Part shown: positions 13,510 through 23,088 of the stretch, in pieces
Layout: every line of letters begins with the position of its first letter
Numbering within the stretch: the stretch's first letter is position 1
Assembly: GCA_029071325.1 (NCBI GenBank)
Contig: JAIEAP010000006.1
Span: 1 to 34,747 of the forward strand
Source: Lachnospiraceae bacterium
GTDB taxonomy: Bacteria; Bacillota; Clostridia; Lachnospirales; Lachnospiraceae
Direction: 5' to 3'
DNA length: 34,747 nucleotides
The notes under the pieces: generated by a model
The model's database searches: none
The model's input: the letters and a program-made list of their open reading frames with translations, nothing else
Told to the model about the DNA's origin: nothing
Program-made: the position numbers and the translations under genes

Positions 13510-13538
13510 TTGACAGTAAATCCGATTCTCCGTATAAT
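13510..13538 (+). promoter_or_regulatory. Consensus promoter of the OPT gene
   Basis: Perfect TTGACA (13510-13515) and TATAAT (13533-13538) with a 17-bp spacer. Such a strong match suggests high constitutive expression unless repressed. TATATATATA at 13545-13554 lies in the leader. Confidence 0.85.
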
Positions 13539-13577
13539 TAATGTATATATATACAAATTTTATTGGAGGGTTAGAAA

Positions 13578-15482
13578 ATGAGCAAGGAAAACGAGTTCAA
13601 GCCGTATATTCCGGCGGACAAGGTCCTGCCGGAACTTACGCCTGTCTCAATCATCCTGGGTATTATTCTTGCCGTAGTGTTTGGCGGAGCGAATGCGTAC
13701 CTTGGATTGCGGGTGGGAATGACGGTGTCGGCATCCATTCCGGCAGCGGTCATCTCTATGGGAATCATCCGCGTGGTCTTGAGGCGTGATTCGATTCTGG
13801 AAAACAATATCGTACAGACCATCGGTTCTGCGGGAGAATCTGTGGCGGCAGGAGCGATCTTCACGCTTCCGGCATTGTTTATGTGGGCAAAAGAAGGCGG
13901 TACGGACATGCCGTCGCTGGTTCAGATCGCATTGATCGCTCTGATCGGCGGTGTGATCGGCGTGTTGTTTATGATTCCGCTGCGCAGCGCCCTGATCGTT
14001 CAGGAGCACGGCAAGCTTCCGTATCCCGAAGGAAAAGCGTGTGCTGAGGTTCTGGTGGCAGGCGAAGAGGGCGGCGGCAAAGCAGGCACTGTATTTGCAG
14101 GACTGGGAATTGCCGCAGCATACAAGTTCATCGCCGACGGTCTGAAGGTATTCCCCAGTGAGGTGACTTATGAGATTAAGGGCTACAAAGGCTCCGGTAT
14201 TGGAATCGATGTTCTGCCGGCGCTGTTGGGCGTGGGTTATATCTGTGGAGCCAAGGTATCCTCTTACCTTCTGGCAGGCGGTGTCATAGGCTGGTTTGTA
14301 CTTATGCCGTTGATCGCTATGTTCGGAGCAGATCTGACGGTGTTCCCGGCAGATGTTCCGATTTCTCAGCTCAGTGCGGACGGACTTTGGAGCAATTATT
14401 TGCGTTATATCGGCGCAGGCGCGGTGGCAGCAGGCGGTATCATGAGTCTTGTAAAGAATCTGCCCCTGATCGTCAAGACCTTCCGCCAGGCGCTGAAGGG
14501 TTACGGCAGTAAGGGAACGGCGGAAAATAACCGTCTGAGCAAGGATATTCCCATGAATATGGTTATTCTGGGTATTGGAGTCATGGCGATTGCCATGTGG
14601 CTGATTCCGGCAGTTCCTGTAAATCTGCTGGGAGCCATTATCATTATCATATTCGGATTCTTCTTTGCTACGGTGTCTTCCCGTATGGTGGGTATCGTAG
14701 GAAGTTCCAATAATCCGGTGTCCGGTATGGCCATTGCAACACTGCTGATCACCACCATGATACTGAAAGCTACCGGAACCATTGGTATGAGCGGTATGGT
14801 GGCGTCTATCGCCATTGGTTCTGTCATTTGTATTGTGGCGGCCATTGCCGGCGATACTTCTCAGGATCTCAAAACAGGATACATAGTGGGATCAACGCCC
14901 TGGAAGCAGCAGGTGGGCGAGTTGATCGGTGTAGTGGCTTCTGCCATTGCCATCGGTGGTGTGCTGTATCTTCTGAATGCGGCATGGGAATACGGCGGAA
15001 AAGAGATTCCGGCGCCCCAGGCAAGTCTGATGAAAATGGTGGTAGAGGGCGTTATGGACGGCAATCTGCCATGGGTACTGGTATTTGCAGGAGTGGGAAT
15101 CGCCGTTGTAGTAGAGATTCTCGGAATCCCTGTGCTTCCTTTTGCAGTAGGTCTGTATCTGCCGATTTACCTGAGTACGCCTATGATGGTGGGCGGACTG
15201 ATCCGGCTCTATTTTGATAAGAAGAAATCTTACTCCGAGGAAGAGAGAAAGCATAAAACAGATAACGGTGTGCTGTATGCCTCCGGCTTGATCGCAGGCG
15301 AAGGGCTTGTGGGAATACTGCTGGCAATCTTTGCCATTATTCCCATGGCGGGCGGCTCACTTGGAGATTTCATTGACCTGAGCGGATATCTTGATATGGG
15401 CAATATCGGAGGACTGATATTCTTCGCGCTGTTGTCCGTGACGCTGATTCTGTTCATCAACCGGAAACACAAAAGTAAATAA
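13578..15482 (+). CDS. OPT-family oligopeptide transporter
   Basis: A 634-residue polytopic membrane protein with about 14-16 helices, typical of bacterial OPT proteins. Signature stretches include VFGGANAYLGLRVGMTVSASIPAAVISM near the N-terminus, NIVQTIGSAGESVAAGAIFTLPAL, LPYPEGKACAEVLVAGEEGG and GDTSQDLKTGYIVGSTPWKQQ. OPT members import oligopeptides or peptide-metal chelates with protons. GGAGGG precedes the start. Next to a PqqD-like gene and the PepD dipeptidase it suggests uptake and hydrolysis of small peptides; the real substrate is not readable. Confidence 0.93.
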   Translation: MSKENEFKPYIPADKVLPELTPVSIILGIILAVVFGGANAYLGLRVGMTVSASIPAAVISMGIIRVVLRRDSILENNIVQTIGSAGESVAAGAIFTLPALFMWAKEGGTDMPSLVQIALIALIGGVIGVLFMIPLRSALIVQEHGKLPYPEGKACAEVLVAGEEGGGKAGTVFAGLGIAAAYKFIADGLKVFPSEVTYEIKGYKGSGIGIDVLPALLGVGYICGAKVSSYLLAGGVIGWFVLMPLIAMFGADLTVFPADVPISQLSADGLWSNYLRYIGAGAVAAGGIMSLVKNLPLIVKTFRQALKGYGSKGTAENNRLSKDIPMNMVILGIGVMAIAMWLIPAVPVNLLGAIIIIIFGFFFATVSSRMVGIVGSSNNPVSGMAIATLLITTMILKATGTIGMSGMVASIAIGSVICIVAAIAGDTSQDLKTGYIVGSTPWKQQVGELIGVVASAIAIGGVLYLLNAAWEYGGKEIPAPQASLMKMVVEGVMDGNLPWVLVFAGVGIAVVVEILGIPVLPFAVGLYLPIYLSTPMMVGGLIRLYFDKKKSYSEEERKHKTDNGVLYASGLIAGEGLVGILLAIFAIIPMAGGSLGDFIDLSGYLDMGNIGGLIFFALLSVTLILFINRKHKSK

Positions 15483-15509
15483 AGGGCTGTAAAAGCCGCT
15501 GTATAGCTA

Positions 15510-15545
15510 CATCTGCCGTCTTGCGAAAAGGCGGCAGATGTTTTA
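15510..15545 (+). terminator. Terminator of the OPT gene
   Basis: CATCTGCCG (15510-15518) and CGGCAGATG (15532-15540) form a 9-bp stem followed by TTTTAT. Confidence 0.75.
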
Positions 15546-15625
15546 TACTTTATGCGGACGATGTCCGTTTACAAAGAGCTGCGCAGACCACAGGCAGTCA
15601 AAGCGCAGCAGCAATCGGAGGAATT

Positions 15626-15979
15626 ATGGCAAAGCAGAAAGACAATTATCTGGATTATATACCGCGGCCCAACGCGCTGTTTGAATGGAAAAAGAACAAA
15701 GACGATAAAATAGAAGTGAAGGTCCACAATAAAGGCGTGATCAACGCCATCGCGCAGAAAGTTTTTAAAAAGCCCAAATACAGCTATATCGAGTTGGATG
15801 AGCTGGGTTCCTTTATATGGGAACACATGGACGGCAGCCGTTCTATTTATGATATTGGGGTATTGGTGAAGGAAGCATTCGGGGAGAAGGCAGAACCGCT
15901 GTACGAGCGTCTTGCACAGTATATGAAGATTCTCCACAACAATCATTTTATTGTGTACCAGAATAAGATCAGGAAATAA
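15626..15979 (+). CDS. PqqD-family protein
   Basis: A 117-residue protein with the PqqD fold pattern: YIELDELGSFIWEHMDGSRSIYDIGVLVKEAFGEKAEPLYERLAQYMKILHNNHFI. PqqD proteins are RiPP precursor-recognition chaperones, and many stand-alone copies have unknown roles. The start is at 15626 after CGGAGGAATT; an upstream Met in the frame overlaps the OPT terminator. No radical SAM partner or precursor peptide is visible nearby. The pepD gene follows after 20 bp. Confidence 0.8.
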   Translation: MAKQKDNYLDYIPRPNALFEWKKNKDDKIEVKVHNKGVINAIAQKVFKKPKYSYIELDELGSFIWEHMDGSRSIYDIGVLVKEAFGEKAEPLYERLAQYMKILHNNHFIVYQNKIRK

Positions 15980-15999
15980 AATTGAAAAGAGGAAAAAGC

Positions 16000-17457
16000 A
16001 TGGGCGTATTATCAGAACTGGAACCAAAGAAAGTATTTCATTATTTTGAGGAAATCAGCAGAATTCCCCGTCCCTCTTACCATGAGGAGAAAATCAGCGA
16101 TTATCTGGTGGAATTCGCCAGAGCGCGCGGTCTTGAGTATTATCAGGACGAATTGAAAAATGTCATTATCATCAAAGAGGCTGCTCCCGGATATGAAGAC
16201 GTAGAACCGCTAATCCTTCAGGGGCATATGGATATGGTCTGCGAGAAGGAGCCGGGCTGTACGATTGATTTTGAGCGTGACGGACTGGAATTATGCATAG
16301 AGGGAGATGATATCACAGCACGGGGGACTACCCTGGGAGGTGATGATGGGATTGCCGTTGCCTATGCACTGGCAATTCTGGATTCTGATGATATCCCGCA
16401 TCCGAGGCTGGAATTTATCTGTACCGTAGCCGAGGAAGTAGGCATGGACGGAGCCATGGGGCTGGATGTTTCTATGTTAAAGGGCAGGAAGCTGCTGAAT
16501 CTGGATTCCGAGGAAGAGGGCATTATGTTGGTGAGCTGTGCCGGAGGCTGCAGTGCGCAGTGCATACTGCCGATGGAATGGGAGCAGGTGAGCGGCCAGA
16601 AGATGACCATAGAGGTGTCAGGTCTGAAAGGCGGTCATTCCGGTACAGAGATTGATAAGGGACGAGCCAACGCCAATGTACTGATGGGGCGGATACTGTT
16701 GGAACTCGAGGGTTCCTTCCCCTATCGGATCGTGTCTCTGGCCGGAGGAAGCAAGGATAATGCGATTCCCAGGGAGAGCCGTGTACAGTTGGTGCTTCCA
16801 GATCATATGGCGGCACAGATGTCCGAACAGACGGCACAGATTGCCGAAACACTGTGCAGGGAATATTCCACCTCCGATCCTGATATCTGCGTAAAGGTGA
16901 CTGGGGATGAAGCCCAGGGAGTGGATACAGAAGTGAGTGCATTGACAGAGAGCAAGAGTCATCAGGCAGTGGCGCTTCTTAATATTCTGCCCAATGGCAT
17001 TCAGCGTATGAGCGATGATATCCGGGGATTGGTAGAGACCTCTCTGAACCTGGGGGTACTGCTGCTGAAGGAAGATGAGCTGTCCCTGCGTTATGCCGTG
17101 CGCAGCTCTGTGGGAAGCGCCAAGGAATATCTGTTGCGCCAGCTTTCTCTGATTACCGGGGAAATGGGCGGAAATATGGCATGCAGCGGCAATTATCCTG
17201 CGTGGGAATACCGGAAGGATTCTGTGCTCCGGGAAGATATGATCCGGATTTTCCAGGAAATGTATGGACGCGAGCCGCAGGTAGAGGCGATTCATGCAGG
17301 ATTGGAATGCGGGATTCTGGCAGGCAAGATAGAAGATCTTGACTGTGTATCCATTGGCCCTGATATGCAGGGTGTCCACACCACAGAGGAGAAGCTGAGT
17401 ATTTCTTCTACAAGACGTACATGGGACTATGTACTCCGGGTGATCGCATGTAAATAA
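16000..17457 (+). CDS. pepD: Aminoacyl-histidine dipeptidase (M20 family PepD)
   Basis: A 485-residue dinuclear zinc peptidase. Metal-binding and catalytic motifs are LQGHMDMVCEKEPG (His and Asp), TTLGGDDGIAVAYALA, CTVAEEVGMDGAMGLD (catalytic Glu) and, at the C-terminus, GPDMQGVHTTEEKLSI. The dimerisation lid lies between. It hydrolyses dipeptides such as carnosine-type X-His in the cytoplasm. The ATG at 16000 after GAGGAAAAAGC is preferred to a TTG 18 bases earlier. It probably works downstream of the OPT importer. Confidence 0.92.
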   Translation: MGVLSELEPKKVFHYFEEISRIPRPSYHEEKISDYLVEFARARGLEYYQDELKNVIIIKEAAPGYEDVEPLILQGHMDMVCEKEPGCTIDFERDGLELCIEGDDITARGTTLGGDDGIAVAYALAILDSDDIPHPRLEFICTVAEEVGMDGAMGLDVSMLKGRKLLNLDSEEEGIMLVSCAGGCSAQCILPMEWEQVSGQKMTIEVSGLKGGHSGTEIDKGRANANVLMGRILLELEGSFPYRIVSLAGGSKDNAIPRESRVQLVLPDHMAAQMSEQTAQIAETLCREYSTSDPDICVKVTGDEAQGVDTEVSALTESKSHQAVALLNILPNGIQRMSDDIRGLVETSLNLGVLLLKEDELSLRYAVRSSVGSAKEYLLRQLSLITGEMGGNMACSGNYPAWEYRKDSVLREDMIRIFQEMYGREPQVEAIHAGLECGILAGKIEDLDCVSIGPDMQGVHTTEEKLSISSTRRTWDYVLRVIACK

Positions 17458-17467
17458 CCGGAATCCC

Positions 17468-17496
17468 TTGTTCCGGTCTGGAAAATATATTATAAT
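17468..17496 (+). promoter_or_regulatory. Promoter of the pfk-dnaX-recR region
   Basis: TTGTTC (17468-17473) and perfect TATAAT (17491-17496) are spaced 17 bp, 55 bp before the pfk start. Confidence 0.6.
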
Positions 17497-17551
17497 GGGA
17501 AACATACAGATGGTGGGGCCATCAAATGAACAATAGAAAGGGATGCAGGCA

Positions 17552-18625
17552 ATGAAGAGAATCGGAATGTTGACCAGCGGCGGAGACTGCCAGGCACTGA
17601 ATGCGGCAATGCGCGGCGTGGTAAAAGGATTGAGTGAGAATGTGAAGGAACTGGAAGTGTACGGATTTAACAACGGCTACAAGGGTCTGATCTACGGAGA
17701 TTACAGACTGCTGACATCTGCCGATTTTTCCGGTATCCTTACCAAGGGCGGAACCATTTTAGGTTCCTCAAGGCAGCCGTTTAAGATGATGCGTGTTCCC
17801 GATGAGAACGGGTTGGACAAGGTTGAGGCAATGAAGCAGACCTACTATAAGCTGAATCTGGACTGCCTGGTAATCCTGGGAGGCAATGGAACCCAGAAGA
17901 CAGCCAACCTTCTTCGGGAAGAAGGACTGCATGTGATCCATCTGCCCAAGACCATTGATAATGATATCTATGGAACCGATATTACCTTCGGTTTTTACAG
18001 TGCAGTCAATATTGCATCGGATGCCATTGACTGTATCCATACAACGGCGGCTTCTCATAACCGTGTGTTCATCGTAGAGGTTATGGGACATAAGGTAGGC
18101 TGGCTGACTCTGTATGCCGGCGTTGCCAGCGGTGCAGACATTATTCTGCTGCCGGAAATTCCCTATGACATTGACAAGGTTGTTGAGGCGATCGATAAGA
18201 GAACCAAGGCGGGAAAAGGCTTTACCATCCTGGCTGTAGCAGAGGGAGCTATTTCCAAGGAGGATGCGGCTCTGTCCAAGAAAGAATACAAAGAGAAAAT
18301 GAAGAACTATAAATATCCGTCCGTTTCCTATGAGATTGCAGAGAAGATCCAGAAGCACAGCGGAACGGAAGTACGGGTTACCGTACCGGGACATACCCAG
18401 CGCGGAGGCAGCCCCTGTCCGTATGACCGCGCGCTCTGTACCAGACTTGGCGCAGCAGCGGCACAGGCAATTCTGGAGGAAGATTACGGCTACATGATCG
18501 CAATGGTCAATAATAAGACAAAGAGGGTACCTTTGAAGGATGTGGCAGGCAAGTTAAAGGTGGTTGACCCCGATTGCCAGATGATCAAGGAAGCCAAGTG
18601 CATTGGCATCAGCTTTGGAGATTAG
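17552..18625 (+). CDS. pfkA: 6-phosphofructokinase
   Basis: A 357-residue PFK of the longer clade. N-terminal MKRIGMLTSGGDCQALNAA binds the nucleotide or PPi. LGGNGTQ replaces the usual GGDG, and PKTIDNDIYGTDITFGF carries the catalytic Asp. The substrate loop VEVMGHKVGWLT and PGHTQRGGSP are present. The Gly after Asn, at the position that is Asp in PPi enzymes, suggests ATP use, but the Asn for Asp change is unusual. It phosphorylates fructose 6-phosphate in glycolysis. The start at 17552 has AAAGGG about 9 bases upstream; a Met 9 bases earlier is too close. Confidence 0.9.
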   Translation: MKRIGMLTSGGDCQALNAAMRGVVKGLSENVKELEVYGFNNGYKGLIYGDYRLLTSADFSGILTKGGTILGSSRQPFKMMRVPDENGLDKVEAMKQTYYKLNLDCLVILGGNGTQKTANLLREEGLHVIHLPKTIDNDIYGTDITFGFYSAVNIASDAIDCIHTTAASHNRVFIVEVMGHKVGWLTLYAGVASGADIILLPEIPYDIDKVVEAIDKRTKAGKGFTILAVAEGAISKEDAALSKKEYKEKMKNYKYPSVSYEIAEKIQKHSGTEVRVTVPGHTQRGGSPCPYDRALCTRLGAAAAQAILEEDYGYMIAMVNNKTKRVPLKDVAGKLKVVDPDCQMIKEAKCIGISFGD

Positions 18626-18637
18626 TGAGGTCATAGC

Positions 18638-20215
18638 ATGTCATACATGGCGCTTTACCGGAAATTCCGTCCACAGGAATTTGCGGATGTCAAGGGACAG
18701 GATCATATTGTAACCACACTGCAGAACCAGATACAGGCGGACCGTATCGGACATGCCTACCTGTTCTGCGGGACCAGAGGAACCGGTAAGACTACCATAG
18801 CCAAGATATTTGCCAAGGCAGTAAACTGTGAGAATCCTCAGGGCGGCAGTCCCTGTGGAGTCTGTCCGGTGTGTCAGGCGATCGCGGCGGGAACCTCCAT
18901 GAATGTAATAGAAATTGATGCGGCGTCCAACAACGGTGTGGACAATATCCGTGAGATACGGGAAGAAGTGACTTACCGTCCCACGGAGGGCAAGTACAAG
19001 GTCTATATCATAGACGAGGTACATATGCTCTCCATCGGCGCCTTTAACGCGCTCCTCAAGACTCTTGAGGAGCCGCCTTCCTATGTCATTTTCATTCTGG
19101 CGACTACGGAGGCACACAAGATACCGATTACCATATTATCCCGATGCCAGAGGTACGATTTCCGAAGAATCTCCATCGACACCATTTCCGGCAGGCTTAC
19201 AGATCTGATGACGCAGGAGCAGGTAGAGGTGGAAGAAAAGGCGATCCGTTATATCGCCAAGGCAGCGGACGGTTCCATGCGCGATGCCTTAAGCCTTTTG
19301 GACCAGTGTATTGCCTTTTATCTGGGGCAGAAGCTGACGTATGATAACGTACTGGAGGTACTGGGGGCAGTGGACACGGAGATATTTTCCAGGCTGCTGC
19401 GCAGGATACTTGCGGAAGATGTGGTGGGTGCGATCCAATTGCTGGAGGAGCTGGTGACAGAGGGCCGCGACCTGGGGCAGTTCGTCAATGATTTTACCTG
19501 GTATCTGCGGAATCTTTTATTGTTGAAGGGCTCTGACGATATGGAGGAGGTGCTGGATATGAGCACCGAGAATCTTGCCCTTCTGAAAGAAGAAGCGGAT
19601 ATGGTAGACGCGGAAGTTCTGATGCGTTACATCAGGATCTGCTCTGAATTGTCCAGTCAGATGAAATATTCTGCCCAGAAACGCATCTTACTTGAGATTG
19701 CGATAATTAAATTATGTAAACCATCCATGGAATTGAATGTGGATTCCATCACGGACCGGCTGGCACGGCTGGAGAAGAAAATGGAGCAGGGAATTCCTGT
19801 GGCAGCGGCTCCCGGTACAGCGCCTTACAGTGGAACTTCTGTACAGGGGAAGGAGGCTGAGCCTGTAGAGCGAAAGCCCCTGCCCAAAGCAATTCCGGAG
19901 GAAGTGCAGGAGATCGTGCAGAACTGGAATGCAATCCTGCAGAAGGTGAGCGGTCTGGTGCGGGGATATCTGAGAAATGCGCATTTAAGTCTTGCAGGGG
20001 ACAATCGTCTGATGATAGTATTAGATGATCCGGTGGCAGCAGGCTATGTAGGTGACGAGGAGCACCGGAAGGCGCTGTGTGCCGTGATATCGGATCATAT
20101 CGGCAAAGAGGTGGATGTTCAGGTGCAGCAAAATGAAACGGAACGTCCCTTTGAGGAAGCATATGTAGATCTGTCACAATTGATCCATATGGATATTACA
20201 ATAGAAGAAGAATAG
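18638..20215 (+). CDS. dnaX: DNA polymerase III subunit gamma/tau
   Basis: A 525-residue clamp-loader ATPase. Walker A GTRGTGKTT is at residues 45-53, the zinc module CENPQGGSPCGVCPVC follows, then Walker B YIIDEVHML, sensor 1 ATTEAHKIP and SRCQRYDFR. The C-terminal third contains the oligomerisation domain and a tau-like region. It loads the sliding clamp and bridges polymerase to helicase. It lies 12 bp behind pfk, and ybaB and recR follow in the widely conserved order. Confidence 0.95.
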   Translation: MSYMALYRKFRPQEFADVKGQDHIVTTLQNQIQADRIGHAYLFCGTRGTGKTTIAKIFAKAVNCENPQGGSPCGVCPVCQAIAAGTSMNVIEIDAASNNGVDNIREIREEVTYRPTEGKYKVYIIDEVHMLSIGAFNALLKTLEEPPSYVIFILATTEAHKIPITILSRCQRYDFRRISIDTISGRLTDLMTQEQVEVEEKAIRYIAKAADGSMRDALSLLDQCIAFYLGQKLTYDNVLEVLGAVDTEIFSRLLRRILAEDVVGAIQLLEELVTEGRDLGQFVNDFTWYLRNLLLLKGSDDMEEVLDMSTENLALLKEEADMVDAEVLMRYIRICSELSSQMKYSAQKRILLEIAIIKLCKPSMELNVDSITDRLARLEKKMEQGIPVAAAPGTAPYSGTSVQGKEAEPVERKPLPKAIPEEVQEIVQNWNAILQKVSGLVRGYLRNAHLSLAGDNRLMIVLDDPVAAGYVGDEEHRKALCAVISDHIGKEVDVQVQQNETERPFEEAYVDLSQLIHMDITIEEE

Positions 20216-20244
20216 ACAGCAGGCAATGAGGAGGATGAGAAAAC

Positions 20245-20592
20245 ATGGCTAAGAGAGGTGGAGGCTTTCCGGGAGGAATGCCGGGCAACATGGGCAATCT
20301 GATGAAACAGGCACAGAAGATGCAGCGTCAGATGGAAGAGGCTACGAAGGAGTTAGAGGAGAAGGAAGTTACCGCGGCAGCAGGCGGCGGTGCGGTGGAA
20401 GTCACCGTATCCGGCAAGAAGGAAGTCACTAAGGTGAAGATTGATCCCGATGCTGTAGACCCGGAGGATGTAGAAATGCTGGAGGATATGATCATGGCGG
20501 CTACTAATGAGGCATTGCGCCAGATAGAGGAATATTCGCAGCAGTCCATGTCCAAGATTACCGGCGGTATGGGCGGCGGTTTTCCGTTTTAA
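20245..20592 (+). CDS. YbaB/EbfC nucleoid-associated protein
   Basis: A 115-residue protein with a Gly/Met-rich N-terminus, the helix LMKQAQKMQRQMEEATKELEEKEVTAAAGGGAVEVTVSGKKEV and the tail AATNEALRQIEEYSQQSMSKI. YbaB forms tweezer-like dimers that bind DNA. The position between dnaX and recR is its classical location. It probably acts in recombination-associated chromosome organisation. Confidence 0.93.
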   Translation: MAKRGGGFPGGMPGNMGNLMKQAQKMQRQMEEATKELEEKEVTAAAGGGAVEVTVSGKKEVTKVKIDPDAVDPEDVEMLEDMIMAATNEALRQIEEYSQQSMSKITGGMGGGFPF

Positions 20593-20644
20593 CAGGATAC
20601 AAGGGACACAAACGGCAGGAAAATATAAAAAGTGAGGAAACACC

Positions 20645-21241
20645 ATGGATTATTACAGCAGTCAGATCAGCCGTTTGATCGAGCAGCTTTCCGGGCTGCC
20701 GGGAATCGGAGCCAAGTCGGCACAAAGGCTTGCCTTCCATATCCTGAATATGCCGGAGGAGAATGTGGAGAAGCTTGGCAATGCTATGATAGAAGCAAGG
20801 CGGAATATCCATTACTGCAAAGAGTGCCTGACATTGACGGATGAAGAGATCTGTCCGATCTGCCGCAACGAGCAGCGCGATCACAGCGTGATCATGGTGG
20901 TGGAGAATTCCAGGGATCTGGCGGCATACGAGAAGACGGGCAAATTTGACGGTGTATATCATGTGCTGCATGGGGCGATTTCTCCCATGCTGGGGATAGG
21001 ACCGGGTGACATTCGGCTGAAGGAACTGATACACCGGCTGGAAGGCAATGTAAGCGAAGTTATCATTGCTACGAATTCCAGCCTGGAAGGAGAGACTACC
21101 GCGATGTATATCAGCAAGCTGGTGAAGCCCACAGGCATCAAGGTCACCAGGATTGCCAGCGGCGTTCCGGTGGGGGGAGACTTAGAGTACATTGACGAGG
21201 TAACACTGCTCCGGGCGCTGGAAGGGCGAGTGGAGCTGTAA
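20645..21241 (+). CDS. recR: Recombination mediator RecR
   Basis: A 198-residue protein of standard length. The N-terminal helix-hairpin-helix [24 protein letters not shown], the C4 zinc finger [16 protein letters not shown] (about residues 58-73) and a Toprim domain starting [17 protein letters not shown] are seen. The C-terminal [22 protein letters not shown] is conserved. RecR with RecO/RecF loads RecA on gapped DNA. Confidence 0.96.
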   Translation: MDYYSSQISRLIEQLSGLPGIGAKSAQRLAFHILNMPEENVEKLGNAMIEARRNIHYCKECLTLTDEEICPICRNEQRDHSVIMVVENSRDLAAYEKTGKFDGVYHVLHGAISPMLGIGPGDIRLKELIHRLEGNVSEVIIATNSSLEGETTAMYISKLVKPTGIKVTRIASGVPVGGDLEYIDEVTLLRALEGRVEL

Positions 21242-21270
21242 ATCAGACAATTAAGAGAAAGGTTTATGCA

Positions 21271-22107
21271 ATGACAAACGCAGAGTTAGACAAGAAGGCA
21301 AATGAAGTAAGGCAGGGAATCATAACTGCGGTGCACAGCGCGAAATCCGGTCATCCCGGCGGTTCGCTGTCTGCCGCAGATATCATAACATACCTGTATT
21401 TCCAGGAGATGAATATTGACCCGCAGAATCCGAAGATGGCAGACAGGGACCGGTTTGTGCTGTCCAAGGGGCATGTGGCTCCGGCGCTGTATTCCGTGCT
21501 GGCGCATCGCGGTTACTTTCCGGTAGAGGATTTATGTACCCTGCGGCATACGGGTTCTTACTTGCAGGGTCATCCTGATATGAAGCATATTCCCGGTGTA
21601 GATATGTCATCCGGTTCCCTGGGACAGGGCTTATCCTGTGCGGTAGGCATGGCGCAGGCGGGCAAACTGGACCATAAGGATTATCGCGTCTTTGCGCTGT
21701 GCGGCGACGGAGAGATTCAGGAGGGGCAGATCTGGGAAGCATGTATGTGGGCAGGTGCACATCACCTGAACAATCTGGTTGTCATTGTGGATAACAATAA
21801 TCTTCAGATAGACGGAACTGTGGAGGAGGTCTGCTCTCCATATCCGCTGGATCAAAAATTTGAGGCTTTCAATTTCCATGTCATCGTGATAGACGGCAAT
21901 AATTTTGAAGAGATCCGGAAGGCCTTTGACGAGGCTAAGACAGTAACCGATCAGCCGGTGGCGATCATAGCCAAAACCACTAAGGGCAAGGGCGTGTCCT
22001 TCATGGAGCATCAGGCAGGCTGGCACGGCAAGGCTCCGAATGATGCACAGTACGAACAGGCAATGGATGAATTGCGGAAAGCAGGTGAAGCACTATGTCA
22101 GAAATAA
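21271..22107 (+). CDS. Transketolase, N-terminal subunit
   Basis: A 278-residue polypeptide corresponding to the thiamine diphosphate/pyrimidine half of transketolase. Motifs include SAKSGHPGGSLSAADI, SKGHVAPALY, GSLGQGLSCAVGMA and the diphosphate-binding GDGEIQEGQIWEA ... VDNNNLQIDG. Split two-gene transketolases are common in Clostridia and archaea. The gene overlaps the C-terminal subunit gene by 13 bp, so a stoichiometric complex is expected. It interconverts pentose phosphates. Confidence 0.94.
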   Translation: MTNAELDKKANEVRQGIITAVHSAKSGHPGGSLSAADIITYLYFQEMNIDPQNPKMADRDRFVLSKGHVAPALYSVLAHRGYFPVEDLCTLRHTGSYLQGHPDMKHIPGVDMSSGSLGQGLSCAVGMAQAGKLDHKDYRVFALCGDGEIQEGQIWEACMWAGAHHLNNLVVIVDNNNLQIDGTVEEVCSPYPLDQKFEAFNFHVIVIDGNNFEEIRKAFDEAKTVTDQPVAIIAKTTKGKGVSFMEHQAGWHGKAPNDAQYEQAMDELRKAGEALCQK

Positions 22108-23048
22108 AGAAGATCGCTACAAGAGACAGCTACGGCAATGCGCTGGTGGAGCTTGGAAAGGAACACGAGGATCTGGTGGTGCTGGATGCGGATCTGGCAG
22201 GAGCCACCAAAACAGAGCTGTTCAAAAAGGCATTTCCGGACCGTTTCATGGACTGCGGAATTGCAGAGGCTAATATGACGGGTATTGCAGCGGGACTGGC
22301 AACCTGCGGGAAAGTGCCGTTTATCAGTAGTTTTGCAATGTTTGCCGCAGGGCGGGCATACGAGCAGGTGCGCAATTCCATTGGTTATCCTCATTTGAAT
22401 GTAAAGATTGGCGCAACCCATGCGGGTATTTCCGTGGGTGAAGACGGTGCAACCCATCAATGTCTGGAGGATCTGGCACTGATGCGGGGAATTCCCGGCA
22501 TGGTAGTCATCAATCCCTGTGATGATGTGGAAGCGAGAGCAGCCGTGAAGGCGGCGTATGCGCATGTGGGGCCCGTGTATCTGCGGTTTGGCAGACTGGC
22601 GATTCCGGTAATCAACGATGCGGATACCTATCAATTCCAGATAGGAAAGGGAGTCGTTCTGAAGGAAGGCTGTGACGTGACGATCCTGGCTACCGGCCTG
22701 GAGGTCAATGAGGCTGTGGAAGCAGAGAAAATGCTTGCAGCAGACGGCATTTCGGCGGAACTCATCAACATACATACCATCAAACCGCTGGATACAGAAC
22801 TGGTGGTGGCATCCGCCCAAAAGACCGGAAAGGTTGTGACGGTAGAGGAGCACTCCATCATTGGAGGTCTGGGCAGCGCTGTCAGTGAGGTGCTGAGCGA
22901 GCAGGCGCCCACCAGAATGCTGCGCATAGGCGTGAACGATGTGTTCGGCGAGTCTGGTCCTGCAACAGAGCTGATCGCAAAGTACGGACTGGATGCAGAA
23001 AGTATTTACAAGAAAGTCAAGGCTTTCGTAAAAGAGAACAAAAGCTGA
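22095..23048 (+). CDS. Transketolase, C-terminal subunit
   Basis: A 317-residue polypeptide with the pyrimidine-binding and C-terminal domains: MDCGIAEANMTGIAAGLATCGKVPFISSFAMFAAGRAYEQVRNSI, THAGISVGEDGATHQ and the last domain VEEHSIIGGLGSAVSEVLSE. The catalytic Glu is in the IAEANM motif. It forms the active enzyme with the preceding subunit. An intrinsic terminator follows 12 bp later. Confidence 0.94.
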   Translation: MSEIKKIATRDSYGNALVELGKEHEDLVVLDADLAGATKTELFKKAFPDRFMDCGIAEANMTGIAAGLATCGKVPFISSFAMFAAGRAYEQVRNSIGYPHLNVKIGATHAGISVGEDGATHQCLEDLALMRGIPGMVVINPCDDVEARAAVKAAYAHVGPVYLRFGRLAIPVINDADTYQFQIGKGVVLKEGCDVTILATGLEVNEAVEAEKMLAADGISAELINIHTIKPLDTELVVASAQKTGKVVTVEEHSIIGGLGSAVSEVLSEQAPTRMLRIGVNDVFGESGPATELIAKYGLDAESIYKKVKAFVKENKS

Positions 23049-23059
23049 CAAAATATCTG

Positions 23060-23088
23060 GCTGCCGCTTTCAAAGCGGCAGCTTTTTT
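23060..23088 (+). terminator. Terminator after transketolase
   Basis: GCTGCCGCTTT and AAAGCGGCAGC form a perfect 11-bp stem with a single-base loop core, followed by six T. Confidence 0.9.

Noticed and set aside
15626-15979. RiPP biosynthesis cluster based on the PqqD-like gene
   Set aside because: No radical SAM enzyme, precursor peptide or RiPP exporter nearby; neighbours are an OPT transporter and a dipeptidase.
16618-17673. 351-codon open frame antisense to pepD
   Set aside because: Shadow of a real peptidase gene; spans the intergenic region and pfk start without family resemblance.
18600-18640. SRP RNA gene upstream of dnaX as in Bacillus
   Set aside because: Only 12 bp separate pfk and dnaX; no room for it.
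22098-23051. 317-codon open frame antisense to the transketolase C-terminal gene
   Set aside because: Exact mirror of a clearly conserved gene, odd composition rich in Cys, His and Gln, no ribosome site.
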